In this document: positions 11,754 through 23,019 of the stretch, one piece after another
How the letters are laid out: every line of letters begins with the position of its first letter
How positions within the stretch are numbered: the first letter of the stretch is position 1
Source: Epiperipatus broadwayi
Lineage: Eukaryota > Onychophora > Udeonychophora > Euonychophora > Peripatidae
Assembly (NCBI GenBank): GCA_028023455.1
Contig: JAQFVV010006294.1
Coordinates: 1,240,001-1,304,000 of the forward strand
Length of the DNA: 64,000 nucleotides
Direction: 5' to 3'
The notes under the pieces: generated by a model
Databases searched by the model: none
Told to the model about the DNA's origin: nothing
The model's input: only the letters and a program-made list of their open reading frames with translations
Made by a program: the position numbers and the translations under genes

Positions 11754-11859
11754 AAGAGTGTTCTGGATAGAGATTTTAAATATTTCTCATAACCGCACTT
11801 GTTAATTTACGAGCTTGTTAGAGCTATTGGTACGCTCTCTATGTGTGTATTTAAAATAT

Positions 11860-12915
11860 GAAAACAATATTAAGAATACATTCAATTTTGTATGTACTGC
11901 AGATATCAAATGGAATGGATGTATTTTATAAAATGTTTAATATTACTTTTTTAATATATGAAATCAATAGAGGATTGTTTGAAATAATAAATGTATTTTA
12001 TAAATAAACAATTTTTCTTTGAGCAATTATAATAGCTTGTAAAACGTAATTATACATTTAATTTTGAAAATCACTATATATAAAGAAAGTCCAACACTTT
12101 TTCCAATAGAGAGAGAGAGAGCCAAATTAAATTTTTATTCCTTCCTCTCATCTCACTGTATTAATTTAACTTACTCAAATGAAGCTGTGTGTGGTTTGGT
12201 ATCTTGGTAGAGTGCTAGACTCTGAAGCTGAAAGTTTGTGGATTACAGTCTAGCTATCATGTCCAATGCTCAAACTTTTTATGAATTCCTGAGCAATAAA
12301 TCATTTGATTATTTTTTATCCAATTGAAGACCACAAACAACAAGGATGTGGAATACTGGAAAACTGTGAATCACACTAAAAGAGATTTCCTAAATGCTGT
12401 TTTTTGGGAATTATATTAACAAATTGGTAGTCTATAGAAGTATAGAATTACACTAATGTAGGACTGAGTCAAAAAAAAATATTGTTTTAATTAAAGTATG
12501 TCTGAATATCATTTCTTGGCTGAAATTGATTTAGAAAAAAATATTGACACTGGTCTAATAATGAACAACAGCTACTAAACTGGAAGTGAAAATATTAAAT
12601 TCAGTGTTGTTGAACCATTAATAGCTGTCAATAATAAGTGAGATTTTAAAATGTGTTTAATAAAAAAGGATGGTTTTTTTTTATGTGATTTACTTTATAT
12701 CAATCAATTCTGAATAAACAAATCATATCCATAAATTTAACACATAATTTTGTGTTTTTGCATTAAAATTTTTATTCAAATAACATTCAATATTTCTTAT
12801 TACCATTCTATTGATGATGTGTCACAGAGTACAGATTTAAATGTTAATAAGGCTACTTGAAGTAAAGTTGTCAAAGATGTCATATAAGCTACCAAAATAA
12901 ATTGGTTCTAGTCAA
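11860..12915. other. Intronic or intergenic DNA, no gene
   Basis: AT-rich sequence directly after the right copy of the 12-bp target duplication. It has a short GA run (gagagagagag) near 12110 and no coding potential that I recognise. Confidence 0.5.
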
Positions 12916-12987
12916 GCGTTAGTGGCGTAGTGGTTAGCTTAGCTGCGTTCCAAACAGCTGATCCTGGTTTGTTTCCCGGTCAACGCA
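12916..12987 (+). pseudogene. tRNA-Gly(TCC)-like pseudogene
   Basis: The sequence follows a tRNA cloverleaf: acceptor GCGTT pairing AACGC, a perfect A-box (TGGCGTAGTGG), an anticodon arm GCTGC/ACAGC around a loop GTTCCAA with anticodon TCC, and a T arm ending CCCGG, followed by discriminator A. Acceptor, D-stem, anticodon stem (C31-A39) and T-stem each have mismatches, and the B-box reads GGTTTGTTTCC instead of GGTTCGANTCC. It is therefore a decayed tRNA-Gly gene or the head of a tRNA-derived SINE, not a working tRNA. No SINE body or tail was evident downstream. Confidence 0.7.
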
Positions 12988-13371
12988 TTTGACATATATA
13001 AAAAACAAATAATAATAAATTAATTCTAAATTAAATATTTTAAGAGGTTCATGATTTATCCCACTTAAGAATTTGTATGACTGTTTAATTTTTAATAAAG
13101 ACACTTTTAACAATTACCCCAAAAATCCATTATTTTATTTATAAAATAAATATTTCCAAAATATATTAATATTTAATATAAATATTGCTTGCTCTTCATA
13201 AAAAAGTAAACATTGCATTTTTTTAAACAAAAAAAGCAGTATTAACTATATATTTTTTTCATCCTTTTTTTTTTTTTAAATCAATGCCATTGTCTTTCAT
13301 CTATTTCTTTAGAAGTAGGTAATAATGTAAATCTTAAAAGCTTGTAAAATTTATACTTTTTTTTTTAATAG
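12988..13371. other. Intron 3' end with polypyrimidine tract and AG acceptor
   Basis: AT-rich. It ends in a run of T followed by aatag at 13367-13371, the acceptor of the exon that starts at 13372. A tttttt-rich tract near 13265-13280 is a second T run. Confidence 0.5.
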
Positions 13372-13522
13372 ACTTATGGTGATTTGTGGACCCAAATCCA
13401 ACAAGCATTTAAAATTTGGAAAGGAATGGGAATGTCACTTCAAGGTGTTCGAACTTGTGGCGATTACATGTATAGTGGACATACATGTATGCTTACCTTG
13501 CTCAATTTTTTTATTACTGAAT
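13372..13522 (+). CDS. SAMD8: Sphingomyelin synthase-related protein (SMSr/SAMD8-like), internal exon
   Basis: A 151-bp exon between an AG (13370-13371) and a GT donor (gtaagt at 13523). Reading from 13372 it encodes [27 protein letters not shown] and [23 protein letters not shown] plus one base of the next codon. [10 protein letters not shown] is the D3 motif of the sphingomyelin synthase/LPP superfamily, with the catalytic histidine at 13480-13482. SMSr is an ER multi-pass enzyme that makes ceramide phosphoethanolamine and acts in ceramide homeostasis. The hydrophobic stretch after the motif is a transmembrane segment. Upstream exons (SAM domain, first membrane spans) are not in the window as far as I can see. 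The symbol is given by homology; the SMS1/2 paralogues are less like it. Confidence 0.9.
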
Positions 13523-14799
13523 GTAAGTTTTTTAAAAATTATTATTATCGTATCCAATAGTTCTAAAAAATATTAAATAAAAAAGTGACTTTAAAAAATA
13601 TACATCATAATTTTAAATCATTTTTGTAACTAAATTAAAACCATAGTATTGTTATAAATAATCAATACTGCTATTTTTTATATTGTTTATTTTTTTATTA
13701 TTATTATTATTTACTTATATAACAATTATCAAATTTAATACTAATTTATATAATAAATTGTTGTATCCAACATGAATTTTAACAAGTTTCTTTGATAAGA
13801 AATTTATTATAATATTATTAATTTGAATTAAGTTTATGAGGTCAATGGTATGAAAAATAAATTATTAAAAATGACTTATTTTTATAAGAAAAAAAATTTT
13901 TTTTTCTTCAGGAAATTAAAAGCAATATACAAACTTTTTTAATTATACTTTCAACATTAAATTTGAAAAGCACATGTAATAATTTTTGTAAGAAATATTG
14001 CATAATAAATAGTGAGTTCTTGAAAATAAAATTTGAATAAAAATAATAAAATCAATCGTAAATGATGATATTAAGAAATTGCAATAAAAAATTAAAAGAA
14101 ATCAAGAAAAATGATTGTGTCCAAACTGAACAATAATTAATGCTTGACATTTAGCAGAAAAATTAAGTTTATTCTTGAATCAACTTTCATTTATCCAAAA
14201 TATTCATATCAGAGTATTCAAAGTATTTCCACAAAAAATCTATGAGAGCTATAATAGGCTAGGTCTTACATTAAATGTAAACTAAATGAAAACAAAAAAA
14301 TTATTCTTAGTAATTCAACCAGATTTTGCCTATTTTTAATAATAAAAAAAAATTGTTTAAGCACTAAAATCTTAACATAGTTAATTATATCAGTATTCAA
14401 CTTTGATTCTTTTAGATTTATTTTATTTTAAAATTATATTTTTTGACATAATAAAATTTGTACAGATGAATACTAAATACACTTTACTAATGTTGGTTCA
14501 AATTCATTGCTGGTATTGGCTTCTTCCATCAAGGCTAGCTTGGTAATGTGGGTGTCCTAGGTCTGATAGATGTATGGCAGAGCCATTAACTGCACTAACA
14601 GGTTAATGTATGAATAAGTAACATTCCATTTTGTTGGTATTGACCACCCCTTTTGAGGTTGGCCCTATAATGCTGACGTATCAGAACTGGTATCCATGTG
14701 GTGTGGAATCATTGCCTCTCTAGCAGGATCCAGCATGTTGCATCAGGGACTCTACTTCATTTACGATACAATATAATGTCGATATATCAGGTCCAATAT

Positions 14800-17700
14800 T
14801 CATATAGAGTCCATGGGCCATACTAGCAGGTTCCATGTATTTGTAAATAAGAGTCTAGAGGATAATATCCTGTCCTTGTTCTGAAGAACTTTGAGCTTAT
14901 CGAAAAATATAGCATTGGGGTCCGGTGCTGGTTGTGTAAACTTTGTCCTGCATCTCGTGTACCAAAGAGCGTATGTCAGGAAGGTAGATAACCTGATAAC
15001 CGTAAAGTCTCCAGAGAAGAGACAACCCCTGATGTCCAGGATTTTGTCCACTGCTATAATGCAGTGTTGAGAGATAACACATCTAATACTGTTATAGCCT
15101 GGACATGTATTTATCAGATGATTAAAGGTCTCCTCTCCTCTAGAGCAGGCATGACAGATTGGGTCTATTTTATTTAGAAACCGCTTGAAGTGTAAGAATG
15201 TATTAGTTGACATGGAGTCCATATTAACCTTGATCAGATAATCCCAGAAGTTTTGGCTCCAGTAGCAGAGATTTGAATATTGTGGTGATTCTATGATTGC
15301 TGCACCCTAGATGAGTACACATTGCTGTATTTTCAGGATTCAGCAGGCGATGTGCCTGCCAGATGCTAATTTTATTATTAAACCCTGCCATTGAGTGCCC
15401 GATGTATATAAATTGTTGCTTAATAATGGTGTCAAGCCATGTGTCTTATTGGAGGGGGAGGGGGTCTGTCAGTAGGTATTACAGTCTCTATGATAGCTGA
15501 TAGAGAGAATTTTTTACCAAGATTTACTAAAAGTGAATGACCTTTTTGGAAATTAATTGTCTGTGTTGAATGGAGACCCATACCATTTTGTCTCCTGTGA
15601 AACTGAAGTCTGCGAATGCTAATTGTAGTGGTCTGTCCTCTCCATAAGAACTGACCGCAGAGCCTCTGAATTTGTAAATTGAATGATTTGGTAACTGTCA
15701 TTATTGGCAAGTAGTAATTTATGCTTGCCATGATCTTCATATTATTAAGAGCAGTCTTCCCTTGTAGGGACAGGTATGTCCTTGACAGCAATTGAACCAT
15801 CTTGGTGGTATTATTTATGATGGATTTTTGTAGGCAGACAGACATAGTAGTCTGTGACTGGAAGATAGGGAACCCCAGAAAACTCTGAGGTTCCGCTAAA
15901 AAATCGGATAGTATTTTCCTACCGGTGTTGATGCACCAGGATGACTACTTGTGAGGATTGATGGATAGCTTGTAATGTTGAGTATAATTGATAATGATGG
16001 AGTGAAGTGTCTTCAGATGTTTACGGGAGGGGAGGATCACAAGTATGTCATCCATGTATGCAAAAACCTTGATGTTTTTCTTGAGCTGAGGCTCTTTAAT
16101 CAGAGGGTCAATGTACTTTATGAGTAATAGACCACTCAATGGTGATCCTTGTGGAATGGATCTTGAAGGGGCAAATCCGTCTGAATAATGTCCATTTATG
16201 GAAATGTGGATGTGCCTATTATTCAGAAGATTGTCCAATATCTGAATTATCTGCTGTGTTATGTCCAACTGAGACAGCAAATCGAGAAGAATGTTGACGT
16301 CTACGGTATCAAAGGCATTGGACACATCCGGCTGAACTGCTATAGGCCTGGATTTTCTGTTAGATCGAATGTGCTCGAGCAGAAATTTTCACTTCACCGG
16401 ATGCAATCAGCATAGATGATCCTTTCCTTGCATATTGAGAGGCTGATATATAATGTAGTATGGCATCCTGAATTTTTTCTTTTCCTATACCCTCCATAAC
16501 CTTGAACAGAATTGGTGTTGTAGATATTGGCCTGATACTGCTCAGAGAGGTAGGATCATGTTTTTTTTTAATAAATGGGACCATGGCGATTGGATATAGG
16601 TTAGGGATTACTCTCCTTTCAGTGGCGAGGTAGTTTATCATGTTTAGTATGATTCTTGCAGTAAATAAATTTAAATGAGTGAACACAAACTTCAGGATAG
16701 CATGATTCCCAGGATGAAGGCTGTCAGGGAGACCCTGCAACCTACTCTTGATGACCTGGAGTGTAATTCCATGATCTGCCTCTCCAGGTGTGCTCACCTA
16801 TCCCACGGCAGGGTTTGTCTGGTGACCTAAGTGTAAGTTTTGATAGTGACACTCTATGTGTAAAATCATATTCGCACCAGTAATGTGGCCACCACTAATG
16901 AGCAATGAAGTAGAAAGCTCCTGTTTCTTCCTTGCCCCCAGGGCCAAGCTGAGGTAGCCCTGGGTCCAGCAGTGTTGAACCGACAGGAAATTCTTTGCAT
17001 TTTTTGTAGCTATAATCTCTGCTATTGCTGACTGTTTCGATCTGTATAAAGCTTTCAGTTCAAGTAAGTTGTCAATGTTGTAATCCGTACCACCGAAGTT
17101 TTTAATTTTCACATTCAGACTGTCCAATTCACACATCAGAGTGGTTGTACCCTTAAGCTTGAAGGTGTATTGGGTAATAAGTGATTGAATAATGTCTATG
17201 AATGTAGTTCAAGCATCAACCGGGTGTAGGTATAGGGGGTTCACCTTGTGAAAAAGGATGAGGGCTTCAGAAAAACACCTCAGTGGCATTGGTTCTAGTG
17301 AACATTCTGAGACTCCGGTTGACCTTGATTTGTGGAAAGTTGTTCAACTCTAGGGATGCCATAATTGCAAAATGATCTGAATTAGCTGTCGGTTGCAGTC
17401 TGGCTTCGAGCCCATAGTGCAATTCGGCCGTATAGAACATTAGATCAATGAGGGTGCGACTGTTTTTCGTATAGAAAGATTATGCATCAGGTGGGAAAAA
17501 TCCCTTCCCATTGAGAAACACTTTGTTGAGTAGGGGTAAGTATTTCTTTGTGAAGGACTCATAGGAGATGTTAAAGTCTCCGAGGAGAAGGGTAGGTGCA
17601 TTTTTATTATTAGTAGTTAGGTTAATTGTGGACTATTTTCAGTAGTGTTGCATGAACATTGGGACTATAGACATAAATCACATTGAAAATGTTCAAAGAG

Positions 17701-18000
17701 AAAGTAAACTCAATGGCAATTAGGTTTTGGTCTAGATAAATTATTCTGAGGGAGGTTGGTGCCAGAAGATTATTTATTATTACACCCAACTCCCCCCCCC
17801 CCCTCTAGCAGCATGACCTGTAGATAAATGGGTAAATCCTATTTTTACTAAGTTCTGATTTTATGTAGTAGTTCGAGTTTAGGTGAAATTTCGTTTTCCC
17901 TATGAACAACAAATATGAGTTTTGTTTAAAGAAATGCCTGATGGCATTGATACGACCGAGGGAGTTAATTCCTCAGACATTGACAGCAGAGATTAAACAT
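14800..18000 (-). pseudogene. LINE ORF2: endonuclease, reverse transcriptase and C-terminal Cys/His motif (broken)
   Basis: The endonuclease part keeps LLLGDFNIS (Asp-Asn motif, 17570-17581) and ANSDHFAIM (Ser-Asp-His motif, 17372-17380) of APE nucleases, with a stop between them. The RT part keeps MVPFIKKKHDPTSLSSIRPIS, AFDTVDVNILLDLL (motif A), SIPQGSPLSGLLLIKYIDPL (motif B) and FAYMDDILVI, the catalytic box at 16047-16058 with both Asp residues. A FLGF motif (near 15880) and a FLWRGQ thumb segment follow, then CHACSRGEETFNHLINTC, a C-X2-C...H...C motif common at LINE C-termini. Breaks: an in-frame stop at 16798-16800, a frame change near 16330-16360, another between 15432 and 15222, and more in the endonuclease. 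Clade (I/Jockey-like group) is tentative. Confidence 0.85.
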
Positions 18001-18060
18001 TAATTGTTATCCTTTGCAAGTGGCCCGCTAGGTTCCACCGCAGGCGGTTTTCTTGAAGTA

Positions 18061-21000
18061 TCAGCAGTCTCTCCTTTTTTTTGGATTAATTTCCATGCGG
18101 ATGTTTGGAGGGATGTTTAAATCTGAAGTGGGGAGATCCGCAGGCAAAACATTGGTAGAATAACCAGTTACCAGTCCTGTTGGAAGATGGATCTTGCGTT
18201 TCTTTTCTGTGCCTCCTTTGTCCTTATTGTTAGTTGCGTTTGATATTGTGGGTTTCCTCTTATGCCTCGACGGGAATACTATCTCTTCTTTTTCTGAGCT
18301 AGGACTGGATACAACGCATGTTTTTCTTTTGTTACTGGTGCTAGGAGTGATGCATGTCTCCATCTTATCTGCAGACCAGGAAGCGGCGGTATCTATAGAT
18401 GTTAGGTAAGTAGTGATGCTTTCATTAGTCTCTGCTATCAGTGTGGCACTAGGACTTGGTGAGATGTTATATTTACCTTGTATGGAGTTAGGTTTAGATA
18501 TTTCCGTAGGACTTGGTGAGATGTTATATTTACCTTGTATGGAGTTAGGTTTAGATATTTCCGTCTTTTTTTTCTGGTTGATTTGGTCTTTATTATTACT
18601 ACCAGCCCTATTACCAGATGCTGTAACTGAGCCAATACTTAGGCCTTCATGCAAATTCTTAGGTTCATTATTGGAGGAATCTTTTGTTTTAATTCCAACG
18701 GCCTTTGATTACTGTTTTGGTTTTTGTGACCAATGTTATGTGATGTGTTATGCTTGTTATCCTGATGAATGTTAATTAAGGAGTGATGATTGCTTTCATG
18801 TATTAAGATACTTTTAGACTTTTTATTTGGTTGCTTTATGTTAAGTTCATCCTGCTGTTCTACATTGTTGTGTTGTGCACTCGGTTGTTGTGAAGCATGT
18901 TGCACCTCCGAAACTGTATGGGAAATCTGTTGTTGCCTACATCTGTGAGTGCGACCTTTTTTTTGACCACAAGATATACATATTTGATTCATATACTCCT
19001 TAATCAGGGGTGTTCGTTGGCCACAGTAGAAGTACTGTGGCCTAACTCCTGCAAAAGATAGTACCATGGGACAGCCTGTAGCCGATAACACTGTCGGAAT
19101 GACTGTTGGCATTATTCCCTTTTTTAGGAGTAGTCTAAATATCGCTTTGTCCGACAGAATGTTATTAAATATTTTGCAGGTGAAACTAGCCAAAGGGTTC
19201 AATATCTCTTGTAGATAGGATTCATCTATTCCTGTAATGCAATTTTTTATAGACCCATTCAGAGTAGATGATCTGTTTATATCTACAGTTACTATGATCT
19301 TGTCATCCAATACTTTAAGTTTGCTTTTAAATTTATTCCTGTCAGCTCAGGTCTTGAATTCAACCGCTATATAGCGGTCATTTGGATGTATAGAGATTTG
19401 CTCTTTTGATTAACTCAAATAATGCATTCATTGGGAATTTAAACAGAGAACACTTTAGGTCTGTTACCGCTAGTATGATGCTCTTATCATTGCTATAGTT
19501 AGCCAGCGATTTCAGAAGAATGTTTGGAATAGTAAGGTTAAAATTAGTGATAATAGTCTCCATTTGCTCCACAGAAAGTTGATTTAGTGTGATGTTGCCT
19601 TCAATTGGATCCACTTGAACCATATCATCTGCATGGTGTGGCTGCTGTTCTATTAGCTCAAGGATACCCATTTCCACAGTATTTTGATTAGCATTGCTGC
19701 CTTGGGGGTCAGGATTGTGACCTGCAGGAAGATAGGGTTGACATTTGCTGGAGTGGTTAACTGAGCCAGCTTGTATTATTCCAGCCCGAGCTGCACTAGC
19801 GTATGACATAGGGAATGTGACACATTTAGTCTCATCAGCAGGGTTAGTTTGTAGTTTAGGGTAATTTGCATTAGTTTGTAGTTTAGGGTAATTTGCATTT
19901 ATTTGGGTGTGTGAGATTTATAATGTTATGATTGAATTTATCTTGTTTTCCCATTAATAAGGTATGTTTTGGAGTGACAGGAGGGGAGACATGTTTGTGA
20001 CAAGTGTTGGATGGTGGATGACAAGTTATGGTATGGGTTTCTAGTAGATAGTCAAACGATTGTGTTTGCAAATTATTTTTATTTCTATTTGGATGGGATA
20101 TTTCCTTGGGCCATCCCGAGTTATTTCTAGTGTTGTTATGAAAAATTAGACTGGGATATGATTCACTATCTATTTGGCTATGACTAGATAGTAATTTTGT
20201 GCTTGGATGCTCATCATCTGGATTTAATATAAAGGTGATTCGTGTGTATAGTTTTATTAGCTTTAGACTTATATGCATTTATAATGTTTGTTTTGTCTTC
20301 TGATGTGGGAAGAAAACAGCCAGCATCCTCGGCTAGCACCCTCTGTTCACAAGAAATGAGTTGATTTTGAGTTAGCTGGTATGTTAATGTATCTTTTGGC
20401 AGGATTCCTTATGTTTGATGACTCCAACTGGGGTTAGATTTAGATGTTTTGTGCGACTCACGTTTATTAAGTTTGTTTTTGCAGCCATTGGCAGTGCCAT
20501 CCGCCTCCACGTGTACAATTGACAGATATTGATGTATTAACTGTGGAAAAAATTTTTTTCCCACATTATTTACTTTTCCCTTTTCTTTAGATTCCGGATT
20601 ATTCCTATTATGGCCTGATTTATTGGAATTGTCCGATTTACATTCATTTTCCTGACAGTTATGTTACGCTCATCTGTTGTCTCGGAATTGATATATAATG
20701 CTGGCATAATTACGTTGGTCTCTATTATGTTGGTTCCAAAGCACGAGGTATCATCATTATTGGAATTGAGATTTATATTTATTTCAACTCTTGTCTTCTA
20801 TTGTAACTTTATCGCTACCACTATTAATGAAGGCCGGCTCATCAGATAGTACATTAGTTTTATTTTGTTTTGAAATATCAGATGCAGTAACATAATTGCT
20901 ATCACTGTTTTCAATTATTTCTATGATATGCTGTGTGCCTCCGCCATCGCTGTTAGATTTATTAAGAGCCTTAGCATGAAGCTTTACATTCGTATTTTTA

Positions 21001-21131
21001 TTTGCACTGTTAATCCTATTGCTTCTACATTTTGTCACTTCGAATACAGCGCCAGTCATACCAATGCATGGCGAGCAGTCTTCTACAACGATGCTATCAT
21101 TAATTAATTCATTTGACTTTCCTGTGTCCAT
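18061..21131 (-). pseudogene. LINE ORF1 (nucleic-acid-binding protein), in several frames
   Basis: Coding-like pieces on the - strand lie at 20784-21131, 19883-20278, 19378-19809 (MSYASAARAGIIQAG...), 18639-19310 and 18061-18654. The 18639-19310 piece has a globular part (about residues 1-100, starting MDDKIIVTVDINRSS) followed by CISCGQKKGRTHRC, a C-X2-C-X7-H-X-C cluster at 18939-18980. This is a zinc-knuckle variant with unusual spacing. The last piece has a direct duplication of 19 codons (TEISKPNSIQGKYNISPSP twice, 18460-18575) and a basic, Lys/Arg-rich end. The upstream pieces are Asn/Ser-rich and low in complexity. Assignment to ORF1 rests on position upstream of the endonuclease and on the Cys/His motif; I do not recognise the family. 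Confidence 0.6.
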
Positions 21132-21215
21132 TCCTAGAGTTTTTTTAGATTTATGCCTTGAATTACTATCTAATTTATGATAATTACATTAATATTATAA
21201 TAGAATATAAAATTT

Positions 21216-21525
21216 ACTTTTTGATAATAGTTTTGATAAAACATTGTTCATTGTATCATGAGATAGCTTAAATTGATATCAATGTGAATTACTAGACTTC
21301 AACTATAAATAAATGGAGATAAATGTTTATGATACCCTGGATATCAACAAGCAGCAGAACATTTGCCATTACTTTTTGATAATAGTTTTGATAAAACATT
21401 GTTCATTGTATCATGAGATAGCTTAAATTGATATCAATGTGAATTACTAGACTTCAACTATAAATAAATGGAGATAAATGTTTATGATACCCTGGATATC
21501 AACAAGCAGCAGAACATTTGCCAAT
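21216..21525. repeat. 155-bp tandem duplication at the LINE 5' boundary
   Basis: The block beginning actttttgataatag at 21216 is repeated, nearly identically, from 21371, through caagcagcagaacatttgcca. It lies just outside the last coding-like piece of the antisense LINE ORF1. It could be a tandem 5' UTR/promoter unit of the LINE, as known in some LINE families, or a local duplication of flanking DNA. Confidence 0.8.
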
Positions 21526-22239
21526 GGTCAAACTATCAAGAATAGGGCTAGATGAAAAGAGTTCTAATCAATAGCAAGTAATCCAACTAGGTAATGCAAC
21601 CAAGCAAAAAATATTTGATTATTGGTAATGCCATTGGTCTGCAGTTTTTAACATTAATATAAATAAAGACTATGATAATCAAAGTGATTAGGATTATCAA
21701 GAGCAAGTATGGTTTTTGTAGTTGCTAATAGGTACACCAGATGAAAAAAATTTAACAGAAGTGTGTTAACAAATTTGTTAAAAGAAATTGTAAATTATGA
21801 TTCAGACAGTATCATGAAACGCAAAGTATTTAGATTTTTTTTTTTTTAGCTTTCTTTTAGATGAACTCTTACTGGACAAATGCTTTCAATGTACTGAGAA
21901 CACTGAACAAATATTCATTTTTCACTTTTGACTTCATTGATGCTAGCTTTAAAGAATCAATGTTATAAAAGCATATCATAAGTTTCTGGAATTCTTGAGT
22001 CAAATCTGTCTTAATAACAAATGGAATTAGGAAAATTCCTGAGTATTTATATAATATTATTAGAAAGGTAAATTTATTCAGTTTCAAATATAATTAAATA
22101 ATGATAGTTTATGAAAAAAAATGGAGTGGAAATGAAGGTAAATAAGTTTGATAACATGGACTAGTTAGAAAAATATACTATTAATATGTAATTAACTTAC
22201 TCATTCAGTATGCTGAATGTTACTATAGTAAAAAAAGGG

Positions 22240-22735
22240 ACATCAACTTAGGATTTTTAGTCTATATTCATTCTCTATCTCAAACAATCAATACACAAAA
22301 CCACATTCCATGCAGAATCAGCATTCATCAGTTGGGCCAGTCAAAATCTCCCACACATATATAATCAGTGCTCAGCTTATATTAAGATAACAATTACTTA
22401 AACTTGATGAATAAGCTTCAATCTTCTCATTATTCCAACAATTCAACTGTCCATTTCATTGAAAAACCAACAATGGAATGCTCAAATCCCTTGGTGGATT
22501 TGATATTATAGTTATACTAATGTAGACATTACATCACTCTAACCCCTCATAAAATCAGACCGTTATGTATCTATTTATATTAATAAGGATGGAATAAACT
22601 GGACTTATACTATGATGTAATCTATTTCCAAAGCAATACTGAATGAATAGATTCATTACATATTGCCTTGGAAATAGGTTATATCATAGTATAAGTCCAG
22701 CCCATCTCTCTTCTATTAATTTGTAATGGTATACA
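22240..22735. repeat. Foldback repeat, relative of the 61.9-63.0 kb family
   Basis: The stretch with cagcattcatcagttgg, atataatcagtgctcag, tatattaagataacaa and cactctaacccctca has the same box order as 61910-62400, in diverged form. Its right part is palindromic: ctggacttatactatgatg at 22590-22615 returns inverted at 22690-22705, with a centre near 22640. The tRNA-like head seen in the other copy is only partly recognisable here. Confidence 0.6.
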
Positions 22736-23019
22736 TATGCCATTACATTATTTTAAATGTAAAATAAAAGGTATAATTTAGCTAATTCTAGTTAAATATA
22801 ACAAAATCAACAAAAAAATTCATCCAAAAAATAGTATTCTAGAATTATAAATCTAACATATACGAGTTGGAAGCATAATGGATGATATTAGTTTTAGAAT
22901 TAAACAAGGATGAAATACTTTTGTTAGAAATTAAGTAAATATGCAATAAGGTTCATAAATAAAATTAATTTTATGAAAAATGTAAAAAATAAAATAAAAT
23001 AGTTATTTTAATATATATA

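Larger units (their letters stand above)
9976..11847. mobile_element. Hammerhead-ribozyme tandem array (retrozyme-like), head-to-tail then inverted
   Basis: A repeat unit is present about 3.5 times on the + strand. The anchor ggtttcggg falls at 10107, 10506, 10880 and 11225, giving spacings of 399, 374 and 345. At about 11275 the array flips and about 1.6 copies follow in the opposite orientation. Each unit carries a hammerhead motif, then an 'aagaagaaactctgaatttt' box, then 'atccagctatctaac' and 'aaatagctatatggg' boxes. The whole array is flanked by tatttaaaatat at 9964-9975 and 11848-11859, a likely 12-bp target duplication. Small animal retrozymes are known to be tandem repeats of a few hundred bp with type I hammerheads; this assignment is by resemblance. 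Monomers 1, 3 and 4 carry many small deletions not seen in the inverted copies. Confidence 0.8.
14466..21180 (-). mobile_element. APE-type non-LTR retrotransposon (LINE), nearly full length but broken
   Basis: Read on the - strand, the order is a 5' ORF1 region (about 21131 to 18061), an apurinic-type endonuclease region (about 18000-17140), reverse transcriptase (17136-15945), thumb and linker (15845-15432) and a C-terminal cysteine/histidine motif (15222-14800), then a 3' UTR to about 14466. Base composition is clearly less AT-rich than the surrounding intron. Frameshifts and stops separate every piece. End positions are approximate, because I see no clear target duplication or poly-A tail. 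It lies antisense to the host gene, the orientation usually best tolerated in introns. Confidence 0.85.

Noticed and set aside
13376-13576. 66-codon + strand frame [13 protein letters not shown]...
   Set aside because: It is a shifted-frame shadow of the SMSr exon 13372-13522, which carries the conserved [11 protein letters not shown] motif in another frame.
18413-18775. 120-codon + strand frame with repeated LGEMLYLPCMELGLDISV
   Set aside because: It is antisense to LINE ORF1; the repeat is the reverse complement of the duplicated 19-codon ORF1 segment.
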